Assembly: GCA_039024895.1 (NCBI GenBank)
Contig: JBCCPJ010000013.1
Span: 1 to 64,000, forward strand
From: JAJDOD01 sp039024895
GTDB lineage: Bacteria > Pseudomonadota > Alphaproteobacteria > Rhodobacterales > Rhodobacteraceae
Direction: 5' to 3'
Length of the DNA stretch: 64,000 bases
Position numbers and translations under genes: made by a program. Position 1 is the stretch's first letter; every line of letters starts with the position of its first letter. The notes under the pieces are model-generated. The model ran no database searches, had not been told where the DNA came from, and worked only from the letters and a program-made list of their open reading frames with translations. Shown in pieces: positions 27,468 to 36,900 of the stretch.

Positions 27468-28067
27468 ATGGCTTTTGAACTTCCTGATCTTCCTTACGCC
27501 CATGACGCGCTCGCCGCGAAGGGGATGAGTGCCGAGACGCTCGAATTCCACCATGACCTGCACCACAAGGCCTATGTCGATAACGGCAATAAGTTGATTG
27601 CGGGCACAGAGTGGGACGGCAAGTCCATGGAAGATATCATCACCGGCACCTATAACGCCGAAGCGGTGGCTCAAAATGGCATCTTCAACAACATCAGCCA
27701 GCTTTGGAACCACAACCAGTTTTGGGAAATGATGGGCCCCGGCGATTATGGCATGCCAGGGGAACTGGAAAGCGCGATCAATGAGAGCTTTGGCTCGGTC
27801 GACGAATTCAAGTCGCAATTTTCTGCCGCAGGTGCTGGCCAGTTTGGTTCGGGCTGGGCTTGGCTGGTGAAAAACGCGGATGGCTCGCTTGCTGTCACCA
27901 AGACGGAGAACGGTGTGAACCCTCTCTGCTTCGGCCAGACGGCACTTCTTGGTTGTGACGTTTGGGAACACTCGTACTACATCGATTTCCGCAACAAACG
28001 TCCCGCCTATCTGACGAACTTCCTCGACAATCTGGTCAATTGGGAAAATGTCGCCAGCCGGATGTGA
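27468..28067 (+). CDS. sodB: Iron superoxide dismutase
   Basis: 199 residues. Metal ligands of Fe/Mn-SOD visible: His in EFHHDLHHKAYVDN, His in NISQLWNHNQFWEMM, Asp and His in DVWEHSYYIDFRNKR. GSGWAWLVK precedes the C-terminal ligands. Dismutates superoxide in the cytoplasm. GAGGGG precedes the ATG. Fe rather than Mn is inferred from overall resemblance to alphaproteobacterial SodB. Confidence 0.95.
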   Translation: MAFELPDLPYAHDALAAKGMSAETLEFHHDLHHKAYVDNGNKLIAGTEWDGKSMEDIITGTYNAEAVAQNGIFNNISQLWNHNQFWEMMGPGDYGMPGELESAINESFGSVDEFKSQFSAAGAGQFGSGWAWLVKNADGSLAVTKTENGVNPLCFGQTALLGCDVWEHSYYIDFRNKRPAYLTNFLDNLVNWENVASRM

Positions 28068-28070
28068 TCC

Positions 28071-28244
28071 TTGACGCGACGCGATTTTTTGAAGGGCCTG
28101 CTGGGACTGATCCCGGCGGGCCTTTTTGCTGCGGCTTACGCAAGGTTCGTCGAGCCCGCGTTGCGTTTGCGCATGAAGCGTTGGCTGCTCCTTTTTATCG
28201 ATGCGCCTCGGCATGGTGCCGGAGACTACGGTAGTCGGGTTTGA
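28071..28244 (+). pseudogene. Tat-signal-like N-terminal fragment of a metallophosphoesterase
   Basis: From TTG 28071 a 57-residue frame opens TRRDFLKGLLGLIPAGLFAA, a convincing twin-arginine signal, then FVEPALRLRMKRW, the stretch that precedes the catalytic domain in exported metallophosphoesterases. It then diverges and stops at 28242-28244, overlapping the start of the next gene, whose own residues NLRFRVQRW repeat the last recognisable part. Read as a remnant of a tandem paralogue, or of the original start of the downstream gene after a local duplication. It has no good ribosome-binding site and contains the sodB terminator. Confidence 0.4.
28095..28127 (+). terminator. Rho-independent terminator of sodB
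   Basis: GGCCTGCTGGGA (28095-28106), loop CTGA, TCCCGGCGGGCC (28111-28122), then TTTTT. All twelve pairs form, two as G-U. It starts 28 bases after the sodB stop. Confidence 0.85.
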
Positions 28245-29110
28245 CTAGGGCGCTCGTTCGACTGATGCGCACGCGCCTCGGGCAATTGGTTCTCTCGCCA
28301 AACCTCCGTTTTCGGGTGCAGCGCTGGACTGTTCAAACACCGAAATGGCATGGACGCGACGCTTTGCGGCTTGGCATTCTTTCGGACATACATTGGGGCT
28401 TTGCCGGGGTAGACCACGGGTTCATGGCGCGCGTAAGGGCACGGCTCATGGCACTGGAGCCCGATATCATCCTGTTTTTGGGCGACCTTTCGGGGGGCTC
28501 AAGTGACCGAGCGCGGCAGGCCAATGTTCCGCCGGGTGCGGAGAGTTTGCGGGGCCTGACCGCGCCGATGGGGTGTTTCGGCATCCTTGGCAATCATGAT
28601 TGGCACGATGATCCGGAAGCCCATGATCGCCGGTCTGGACCGGTTTCCGCCGCTCTGCACCTGCAAGAGGCGGGGTTTCACGTTTTGCAGAACGATGTCG
28701 TCCATATGGGCGATGCGGAGGTCTGGCTGGCCGGTCTCGATTCGCAGCAAGCGTTCAAAGGACGGGACGGGGAGCCGAAGCGCACGGGAAACGATGATTT
28801 GACGGCCACGTTGAAAAAGGTATCGGGCGATGATCCCGTCGTTCTCATGGCCCATGAGCCGGATGTCTTTCCAAAGCTGCAGGACTCGCGCGTGGTACTA
28901 ACCTTGTCGGGTCACATGCACGGGGGACAGATACGCCCCTTTGGCCGTGCGCTCTACGCCCCGTCAGAATATGGCACTTGCTACGATTACGGTATATTCG
29001 AAAATGAAGGGCGCCATCTGATTGTGTCGGGTGGTCTCGGATGTACGCGCTTGCCGCTGCGTATCGGCATCGTCCCGGAAATCACGCTGGTTGAGCTGAG
29101 AGCGCCGTGA
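28241..29110 (+). CDS. Metallophosphoesterase (calcineurin-like)
   Basis: 289 residues. Dinuclear metal motifs in order: LGILSDIHWG (D-x-H), FLGDLSGG (GD), ILGNHDWH (GNHD), LMAHEPDVF (H) and LSGHMHGGQ (GHxH). Similar proteins (YaeI/YkuE type) hydrolyse phosphodiesters such as UDP-2,3-diacylglucosamine or cyclic nucleotides; substrate here unknown. It starts at TTG 28241, with no export signal of its own. The last 29 bases overlap the convergent LOG gene. Confidence 0.88.
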   Translation: MTRALVRLMRTRLGQLVLSPNLRFRVQRWTVQTPKWHGRDALRLGILSDIHWGFAGVDHGFMARVRARLMALEPDIILFLGDLSGGSSDRARQANVPPGAESLRGLTAPMGCFGILGNHDWHDDPEAHDRRSGPVSAALHLQEAGFHVLQNDVVHMGDAEVWLAGLDSQQAFKGRDGEPKRTGNDDLTATLKKVSGDDPVVLMAHEPDVFPKLQDSRVVLTLSGHMHGGQIRPFGRALYAPSEYGTCYDYGIFENEGRHLIVSGGLGCTRLPLRIGIVPEITLVELRAP

Positions 29111-29636
29111 CCAGTTCATCGACATTGTCGACGGCCGTCATGTAGGCAGAAAGCGACGCGTCCGCGAAACCCTCAGCAATCACGTGGTCAATCGTCTGAA
29201 TGAGAGTTGTCCAGTAGCCATCTGTATTTAAAATATAAATTGGTTTTTCGTGTAGCCCAAGTTGTCGCCATGTCAGCACTTCGAAAAACTCATCAAGCGA
29301 GCCTGCCCCGCCTGGGAGGACGGCCACGGCATCCGCGTTCATGAACATGACCTTTTTGCGCTCGTGCATGGTCTCCGTCACAATGCGCTGCGTGCTGCGG
29401 TTTTCGGGTGCTTCCCGCGACAAAAGATGCGTCGGAATGACGCCAAGGGTTTCGGCGCCTCCGGCAATGGCCGCGTCCGCGACGGCCCCCATAAGGCCCA
29501 CGTCTCCAGCGCCGTAGACCAGCCGCCATCCATGCATCGCAATAGCTGAGCCAAGCGCCCGGGCGTCTTTTTCATAGGCTGGGTTCTTGCCGAGGCGCGA
29601 GCCGCAATAGACGCAAAGGGACAGAGCCTTCGCCAT
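29082..29636 (-). CDS. LOG family protein (cytokinin-type nucleoside 5'-monophosphate phosphoribohydrolase)
   Basis: 184 residues, Rossmann-like. VYCGSRLGKNPAYEKDA at the N-terminus, YGAGDVGLMGAVADAA, catalytic-region MHERKKVMF and the nucleotide-binding PGGAGSLDEFFEVLTW. The family motif is PGGxGTxxE; here Thr is replaced by Ser and the acidic residue is preserved two places on. LOG enzymes release the base from AMP or cytokinin ribotides. GGAG stands 8 bases before the ATG. Confidence 0.9.
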   Translation of the reverse strand: MAKALSLCVYCGSRLGKNPAYEKDARALGSAIAMHGWRLVYGAGDVGLMGAVADAAIAGGAETLGVIPTHLLSREAPENRSTQRIVTETMHERKKVMFMNADAVAVLPGGAGSLDEFFEVLTWRQLGLHEKPIYILNTDGYWTTLIQTIDHVIAEGFADASLSAYMTAVDNVDELVTALSAQPA

Positions 29637-29765
29637 TTAAGATACTCCACGGATTGGTGTTTTGACCCCTGTTAGCGAGGTTGGTATGCTCCAGCAAGCC
29701 GCGTGAGAGGGATAAGTACGCGGCAGACAAAAAGAAATGGTCTTACTTCTGGGGAGAGATCGCGC

Positions 29766-31112
29766 GTGACGCCAAACAAACGGGGACTTCTGACGGTTGC
29801 AGTCGTTGCACTGATAGCCTTTTTGCTGTGGTTTTTTAACCAAGGCAACGGGTCGAGTGACCTGGCCGACGTCCTGCCATCCAGCGATCAAACCGATACC
29901 GCAACTCTACCGGCGACGGACAGCACGACGGCGGAAGGTGATGTCCAGGTATCCGCGACTGCGCCCGGGGATGACGCCTCTGACGTGTTGGATATCGAGA
30001 AACCCGATGTGGGCAAAGAACCGATATTTGATGTTATCCGCGTCGAACCCGGCGGGAAGGCACTTTTTGCGGGGCGCGCCACACCGAATTCAAAGATTGC
30101 CATTGTGCTCAACGGCGAGGAAATGGCCAATTCGAGCACCGACGCCGCCGGCACGTTCTTTATGTTTGCCGAGCTTGGCCCATCTGGCGGGCCGCGATCC
30201 CTCTCCATTGTTGAGACGCTGCAGGACGGGTCAGTCCGCCCCGCGTCTGCCTCTGTCATATTGGGGCCAGTCCCGGAAGAGCCGGTGGAGGTGGCTGCAC
30301 CGAGTGAAACCGCCGAACCTGAAATGCCGGTCCAGACAGGTAACGAAACGTCGGAGACAGCAGCGGTAGAGCAGGTTTCGCCCCCTGCCGAACCGAATGA
30401 GACCGAAACCGCGGCTTTGGACACGGGTTCTGTGGACGTTCCAAACGTGGAAATTGAAACATCGACGGAAGTTGGGGAAGCCGACATCGAAGCGGCGCCC
30501 GTTCTTGCCGATGGTGAACAAGTCACGCCGGTGCCGCAACCAAGTGCGGTACAGCCCGAAGCGCCAACCGTTTTGCTTGCGGATGATGACGGTGTTCGCG
30601 TGGTTCAGTCTTCGGGCGATCAGCCTGAGGCAATGAGCAACGTATCAATCGATGCCATTACTTATGATCCCGAAGGTGAGGTCGCCCTTTCCGGGCGCGC
30701 CGTAGGATCATCGCAGGTGCAAGTTTATCTGAATAACGAACCTTTGGTGGCGACCGGTATTGAGGAGGGCGGCCAGTGGCGCGTTAACCTGCCGGATGTC
30801 GATACCGGCACTTACACGCTGCGCGTAGATGAGATTGATACGGCGGGAACTGTCATCTCACGCGCCGAGACACCATTTCGTCGGGAGGCTGTGACGTCGA
30901 TCCAAGCGCTGAAGGAAGAGCAAAACGAGACAACAGCCGAGGTTGCTCCTGTGTCCCTGATTACCGTGCAGCCAGGCAACACGCTCTGGGGCATCGCGTC
31001 GGAACGCTACGGCGACGGGCTCCTCTTCGTGCGGGTGTTTGACGCCAATAACGACCGTATCCGTGACCCTGACCTGATCTATCCTGGTCAAATTTTCACC
31101 GTGCCGGATTGA
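29766..31112 (+). CDS. Membrane-anchored LysM peptidoglycan-binding protein
   Basis: 448 residues. N-terminal TM (about 7-24, LLTVAVVALIAFLLWFF), a long acidic Glu/Thr/Ala-rich linker, two Ig/BIG-like modules (IRVEPGGKALFAGRATPNS near 82; ITYDPEGEVALSGRAVGSS near 298), and C-terminal LysM (VQPGNTLWGIASERYGDG; YPGQIFTVP). Likely periplasmic, tethered to the inner membrane and touching peptidoglycan. GTG 29766 follows GGGGAGAG by 7 bases and is preferred over GTG 29703. Confidence 0.88.
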   Translation: MTPNKRGLLTVAVVALIAFLLWFFNQGNGSSDLADVLPSSDQTDTATLPATDSTTAEGDVQVSATAPGDDASDVLDIEKPDVGKEPIFDVIRVEPGGKALFAGRATPNSKIAIVLNGEEMANSSTDAAGTFFMFAELGPSGGPRSLSIVETLQDGSVRPASASVILGPVPEEPVEVAAPSETAEPEMPVQTGNETSETAAVEQVSPPAEPNETETAALDTGSVDVPNVEIETSTEVGEADIEAAPVLADGEQVTPVPQPSAVQPEAPTVLLADDDGVRVVQSSGDQPEAMSNVSIDAITYDPEGEVALSGRAVGSSQVQVYLNNEPLVATGIEEGGQWRVNLPDVDTGTYTLRVDEIDTAGTVISRAETPFRREAVTSIQALKEEQNETTAEVAPVSLITVQPGNTLWGIASERYGDGLLFVRVFDANNDRIRDPDLIYPGQIFTVPD

Positions 31113-31300
31113 TGTTCTTCGAGGGGTCATGTTTCAGACTGATTTGTTTACGCTGGGCGCAGGTGTAGCGGCTGCCCATCGGAGCAAGTAAAGCCCGTGT
31201 ACTGTCGTTCGCGCCCAAGTTCTTCCCATTGAAGACTGAACCTCATATTCATCGCGACGTCGTCTGGTCAATTCCCCGTTAAGCACCTACTTAGCCCGGA

Positions 31301-33112
31301 ATGACGGACAGCTATTCCCCTGATGATGAACGCCGCAGCGGCTGGCGCACCGTTCGCAAAGTCGCGCCGTATCTCTGGCCGGATGATCCGCCTTGGGTGA
31401 AGCGTCGCGTTGTGTTGGCGATGGGGGCTTTGCTTTTCGCCAAAGTGATCGCAGTCGCAACACCGTTTTTCTACAAGGCCGCCGTCGATATGCTGTCTGG
31501 CGAGTTGGAGGACCCTTCCTGGATGCTGGCAATGGGCGCAATCGGCGTCACCATTGCCTATGGGATGGCGCGGCTTTTTTCGGTCGCGATGCAGCAGTTG
31601 CGCGACGTGCTTTTTGCGGCAGTCGGTCAACGCGCCTTGCAACTCCTGGCTCTTGAGACCTTCCAGCACATACATGCGCTTTCTCTCCGCTATCACATCA
31701 CCCGGAAGACGGGAGGATTAAGCCGGATCATCGAGCGGGGAGTGAAAGGCGTAGAGTTCCTGCTGCGTTTCCTGCTCTTCTCCATTGGTCCGCTTTTCAT
31801 AGAACTCTTGATGATCGGGGTCGTGCTCGTTGTCGTTTTCGACATTTGGTACCTCGTCGTCGTTGTGGTCACGATCGCGTTCTACGTCTGGTTCACCTTT
31901 GCCGTGACCGAATGGCGGGTGAGAATCCGGAAGGAAATGAACGACCAGGACACAGACGCAAATCAGAAGGCGATAGACAGCCTCTTGAACTTCGAAACCG
32001 TCAAATACTTTGGCGCAGAGGAGCGTGAAGCATCACGCTACGACAGTTCGATGGAGCGGTACGTGGCGGCGGCGCTGAAGACGTCATACTCGCTGGCATT
32101 CCTTAACTTTGGGCAGTCGCTTCTGATTACATCGGGTCTGGTGGTGGTGATGGTAATGGCGGCGATAGGCGTCCAGAACGGCACCCTCACCGTCGGTGAT
32201 TTCGTGATGGTGAACGCGTATATGATCCAAATCACCATACCTCTGAATTTTCTTGGCTTTGTGTACCGCGAGATCCGGCAGGCTTTGGTGGATATGGGAC
32301 AGATGTTTGATCTGCTTGAGCAGCCTGCGGATGTGACCGATAAACCGGGGGCGCCAACGCTCAAGGTTCTGGGCGGCGCGGTTGCTTTGCGGAATGTGCG
32401 GTTCGGCTATGATCCTGAGCGTCCCATCCTGAAGGACGTGTCAATATCTGTGCCAGCGGGCCAAACAGTTGCGATTGTGGGGCCTTCGGGATCAGGAAAG
32501 TCGACCATTGGCCGGCTCTTGTTCCGTTTTTATGATGTTGTGGAGGGGTCTCTCACCATTGACGGGCAGGACGTTCGGGACGTGACACAGAGTAGCCTGC
32601 ACGATGCGATCGGTGTGGTGCCGCAAGACACAGTGCTTTTTAACGACACGATCTTTTACAACATTGCCTATGGGCGCGAAGGGGCGACCCGCGATGATGT
32701 CATTGGGGCTGCCAAGGCGGCCAAGATACATAACTTTATTGAAGCTCTGCCCGATGGGTACGACACGGCGGTTGGTGAGCGCGGGATGAAGCTTTCAGGG
32801 GGCGAAAAGCAGCGCGTCGGCATTGCGCGGACGCTGCTAAAGAACCCGCCAATCCTCCTGTTGGATGAAGCTACCAGCGCCCTCGATACCGAAACAGAGG
32901 CAGCCATTCAGACCGAGTTGCAGGCAATGGGAGAAGGTCGGACAGTGATTACCATCGCACATCGACTTTCAACCGTTGCCCACGCCGACCGCATTGTGGT
33001 CCTGGAAGATGGCGAGATCGTTGAGGAGGGGCGTCACGACGATCTTTTGGCGCGAAACGGGCGCTATGCGTCTATGTGGCGGGGCCAGGCGGCTGAAGAA
33101 GAAGTCGCGTAA
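31301..33112 (+). CDS. Atm1-type ABC exporter (fused membrane and ATPase domains)
   Basis: 603 residues. Six-TM domain to about 330, then ATPase: Walker A GPSGSGKST, Q-loop VVPQDTVLF, signature LSGGEKQR, Walker B ILLLDEATSALD, switch His in ITIAHRLST. Start (KVAPYLWPDD) and domain resemble Atm1/HMT1 half-transporters of Alphaproteobacteria, which export glutathione conjugates or sulfur species for Fe-S biogenesis and metal tolerance. Works as a homodimer in the inner membrane. Solitary gene. Confidence 0.92.
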   Translation: MTDSYSPDDERRSGWRTVRKVAPYLWPDDPPWVKRRVVLAMGALLFAKVIAVATPFFYKAAVDMLSGELEDPSWMLAMGAIGVTIAYGMARLFSVAMQQLRDVLFAAVGQRALQLLALETFQHIHALSLRYHITRKTGGLSRIIERGVKGVEFLLRFLLFSIGPLFIELLMIGVVLVVVFDIWYLVVVVVTIAFYVWFTFAVTEWRVRIRKEMNDQDTDANQKAIDSLLNFETVKYFGAEEREASRYDSSMERYVAAALKTSYSLAFLNFGQSLLITSGLVVVMVMAAIGVQNGTLTVGDFVMVNAYMIQITIPLNFLGFVYREIRQALVDMGQMFDLLEQPADVTDKPGAPTLKVLGGAVALRNVRFGYDPERPILKDVSISVPAGQTVAIVGPSGSGKSTIGRLLFRFYDVVEGSLTIDGQDVRDVTQSSLHDAIGVVPQDTVLFNDTIFYNIAYGREGATRDDVIGAAKAAKIHNFIEALPDGYDTAVGERGMKLSGGEKQRVGIARTLLKNPPILLLDEATSALDTETEAAIQTELQAMGEGRTVITIAHRLSTVAHADRIVVLEDGEIVEEGRHDDLLARNGRYASMWRGQAAEEEVA

Positions 33113-33181
33113 AATTCTTGGTTTAACGGCTGTTTAGCGCTTTGGGAGTACGGCACGCAGGAGGTTTACTCTTGGGGTGTC

Positions 33182-33700
33182 ATGCGTACTTGGCGACGAT
33201 CGATCCTGTTGTTTACAAGCGCATTGCTTGCTCTATCGGGCTGTGCGCGGGACAATGATGCGGAGCTCAGAGCTCATTTGAACCGCTGGTTTGAAGTGGA
33301 TAATACGCGGTATTTCAAATCCAAGGCGCGCTGCACCGTCGCCATATTCGGCTTGGACAGTGCAACGCCTCGGGATAGTTTCCCGGTGCAAAAAAACCCG
33401 CAGATTGCGAAGGCTCAATTCCGCGAAAGCAGTAAGGCTGCGATTCAGATGGAAGAATTGAGCCCCCATGACATTGCCGATGCGCTTTTGCTCGATGGCG
33501 ATGGAATATTCGGCAAACAGGTGCTCGCCGCCGCGGCTCTGGCCGGCCCTTGTTTTTCGGAGACTGAGGCAGAGCCGGCACTCTACCGCGTCATGATGAG
33601 ACCCGGCGCAATCCTCGCCTATGACAGGGACACGGAAGGGATGATTTTGCTCGATCCGATTGCGATGTCAGTGTTCTACGTCGCCGGTGATGTTTGGTAG
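33182..33700 (+). CDS. Hypothetical lipoprotein, 172 residues
   Basis: Lipoprotein signal with lipobox ALSGC (Cys near residue 21). Mature part unfamiliar: NRWFEVDNTRYFKSKARCTV, then DIADALLLDGDGIFGKQVLA. A CAGGAGG stands upstream. It follows the ABC exporter by 69 bp on the same strand and may be transcribed with it. Family not recognised. Confidence 0.7.
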   Translation: MRTWRRSILLFTSALLALSGCARDNDAELRAHLNRWFEVDNTRYFKSKARCTVAIFGLDSATPRDSFPVQKNPQIAKAQFRESSKAAIQMEELSPHDIADALLLDGDGIFGKQVLAAAALAGPCFSETEAEPALYRVMMRPGAILAYDRDTEGMILLDPIAMSVFYVAGDVW

Positions 33701-33995
33701 GCAATGCTGTGCACGCCAGCTTCATGGAAAGACCGGGTTTGGCGATTTTGAGTTACTCAGGTCTTAGGCGCAACTTTTCCCTAGAGGGCACCGTGCACCG
33801 CTTGACAGACGACGGTTAATCGAAGCGGTTTCCACAAAAGGTCTGCGACGGACGCAAAGACGCAGGGGCAAGGCTCCCTGCCAGGAACCGATATACATCC
33901 CACTCCCGGCATCTAAAAGGGCCTTCCGCCTGTCCAACGGCCTACAAAATGCCGAAACGATGTTGCTCGTCGACCAACCGCAAAAGGTGGCAGCG
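33701..33995. other. Convergent intergenic stretch, nothing recognised
   Basis: 295 bp between the lipoprotein gene and the end of the RND pump. A weak stem (GGCC arms around 33915-33935) followed by TTTT on the minus strand could end the efflux operon. No gene was seen. Confidence 0.4.
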
Positions 33996-36900
33996 CTATT
34001 CGGCCGCGCGAAGCTCGGGTTGCGGCTTCACAGGCGCCGTCACGTCCGTATCGACGTCCCAGACAAAATCCTGTGCCTTGATCTTCTTTGTGGCCCGTTC
34101 CAGAGCCCAGTCGCGGGCGTTGCGGCTGCGAGCGCCGCGCGTACGGGCAGCGACCCAGTTCAACGCATTCGCAGCAATCACCCAGAACCAGACACGCAAG
34201 GCCAGCATGGATGGGGTGAATACCAGCGTAAGGACCGTCGCAATACCAAGCCCAAACACCACAGCCGTGGCAAGCTGCTTCCACCACAATGCGGTGGGGC
34301 TATCGACAGAATAGCCGCCCGCGAAGAAGTCGAGGGACAGACCAAACATCATCGGGGCAAGGCCAGCCATCGTAGTGATGGTTGTCAAAAGAACAGGTCG
34401 AATACGCGCTTCGGCGGTGCGAATAATCGCCTCGATCCGTGGCATATATCGCGAGTATTCCTGATAGGTGTCGATAAGCACGATATTGTTGTTCACCACG
34501 ATACCTGCGAGCGCCACGATACCGGTGCCGGTCATGATGATGGAGAAAGGCTGTTCCATCACCAGCATTCCGATGAGAACGCCAGTGGTTGAAAGGATCA
34601 CCGCGAGAAGGACGAGAACGGCGTTATAAACGCTGTTGAACTGTGCCAGCAGGATGATGAACATCAGTCCGAGGGCCGCGGAGAAGCCAACTTGCAGGAA
34701 GGCGGCGCTTTCGGCCTGATCCTCAGCATCGCCGGTCCATTCCCAGTCGACGCCGGGAAATGGATTTTCGGTTTCGATCCACTGGGTCAGTGCTTCAATG
34801 CGCTCGTTCGGGTTCACAGGGACAGCACGCAGGTTGGCAGTAGCGGTGTTGTCCAAGATCGCTTTGGCGCTCGAGGAAACAGAATAAAGTGTTTCACCCA
34901 ACAAGAATGGATGCTGGTCCCCGGTTTTCTCAACAAACCCGTAGGCCACAATGTCGCCCGCTTCGTCGTCGGTAACAAAAGAGACCATGCCACTCGCGAC
35001 GTCCGCCTTAACATCGAAGAAACGCGTTTGATCGATGCGGTTGATCTGTGCCAACTGCGCAACCGGTTGGCGCGAGATGAAGTTCGAAAGCGGGATAAGT
35101 CCTTCGGTCGTGCGGAGCTTGAGGCTGTCAAGCGTGGCGAGGACGCGGTCTTCTTCCGGCAATCGGACCCTGATCTCAATCTCCTCGTCTGAGCTATCGA
35201 CGCGCATCGTGTCGAGCAGTATCCCCCGCGTCACGAGTTGCACCATGCCGCCCACCGTCGCCACATCTGCCCCGTAACGGCCCGCCTTCGCCACATCCAC
35301 GTCGATCTGCCAGTCGATGCCCGGTAAGGGCAGGTTGTCTTCCTGAGCGATCAGGCCGGGCGTACGGTCAAACTGCGCACGCGCTGTCGCGGTCGCTTCC
35401 AGCAGTGTGTCCCAATCGTCGGTTTTTAGGCGCAGATGCACCGGTTTTGCCGACGCGGGACCTTGGGCGAGGTTCAAGATCTCCGTTCTAATACCGGGGA
35501 TTGTATCGAGCCTGGTTTGTAGGGCCTCAAGGACATAATCGCCATCGAGTTGTTCGAGAGGCAGGTCATTTGCTAGCGCGAAGGCAGCACGGTCTTCCCA
35601 GGGAATAAGTTCGATTTGAACCTGGCCGATGCTGTCAGATGGTCCTGGCGCGCCGCCCGTATTGGCATTAAGGCCACCGGCGCCTGCAAAGGCAAAGGCG
35701 CTGTCCACACCCGGCACTTCGAGTGTTATTTCTTCAACTCTGCGAACAAGATCGTCTTTTTCAACTAGGCCCATATTGCCACGGGCGCGCACATAGATGA
35801 TCGCTTGCTCCGGTTCACTTTCCACGAAGAACTCGACGCCATTATTGTTTTCGCCGAAGTAGCTGAAAGTGGACATCACAAAGAAGATGACGCCCGCAAT
35901 CGTGACAATGGGCATGATCGGATTGCCAGCGATAAAGGCGATGAAGTAACCGAAAGGCGTGCGGCGCCCTTCAACCTGCACTGTTGAAGAACGGCGCTCA
36001 AAAGTCGCTGCCCCGAGAACGATGGATGAAATAGTTGCGGCCAGCACAAAGCCAATGGGGCCAAGGAACATCGGCAATGCCGTTTCGCCACCGGTGAAAT
36101 AGGTTGGGTTCAGCGTCTGCATCGCAAAGATGAACATGAAGTAGATCGCAACGGGCACGAGCGCGAGGCGAATGTACCAGGGCATCATCTGCTTAAGCGC
36201 TTGGCTCGCATGCTCCAATTTGCGCGATGTCCGGCCAGCGACACCGCCGACCACCGGCAGGTAGACCAGTGCGACCACAAGCGAAGCCGAAAGGACGAAT
36301 ATGAGCGTCACCGGCAGCATGCCCATGAATTCGCCCGGCACGCCCGGCCAAAACAGCATCGGCAAAAACGCACAAAGCGTGGTCGCTGTGGAAGAAACGA
36401 CCGGCCAAAACATGCGCTTCGCGGCTTCGACATAGGCATGCATCGGGCCGGAGCCTTCGCGAATGCGCTTGTCTGCGTACTCAACGACCACGATGGCGCC
36501 ATCGACCAACATGCCGACAGCGAGGATCAAGCCGAACATAACAATATTCGAGATCGGCACGCCCATGACGTTAAGAAAGGCGAAACAAAGCAGGAAAGAG
36601 GTGGGGATCGCAAAGCCGACCAACAACGCTGACCGTGACCCAAGGGCCGCGAGAACCACGATCATCACCAGGGCCACAGCGGTGAGGACAGAGCTTTCGA
36701 GCTGGCTGACCATTGATTTAACCTGACGGGACATGTCATTCGACGTGCCCACCTCGATTGCGTCCTGCAATTCCGGTGACCATGTGGACTTTTCCGCTTC
36801 TACTTCGGCTTCGATAAGCGCGACCGTGTCCATGATGTTGAAGCCTTTGCGCTTCACAACCTGCAACGCGACGGTGTTATCGCCGTTAAACCGGGCCGTC

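Noticed and set aside
31113..31300. 20-codon frame at 31128 after a GAGGGG
   Set aside because: Too short and without hydrophobic or family pattern; not enough to call a gene.
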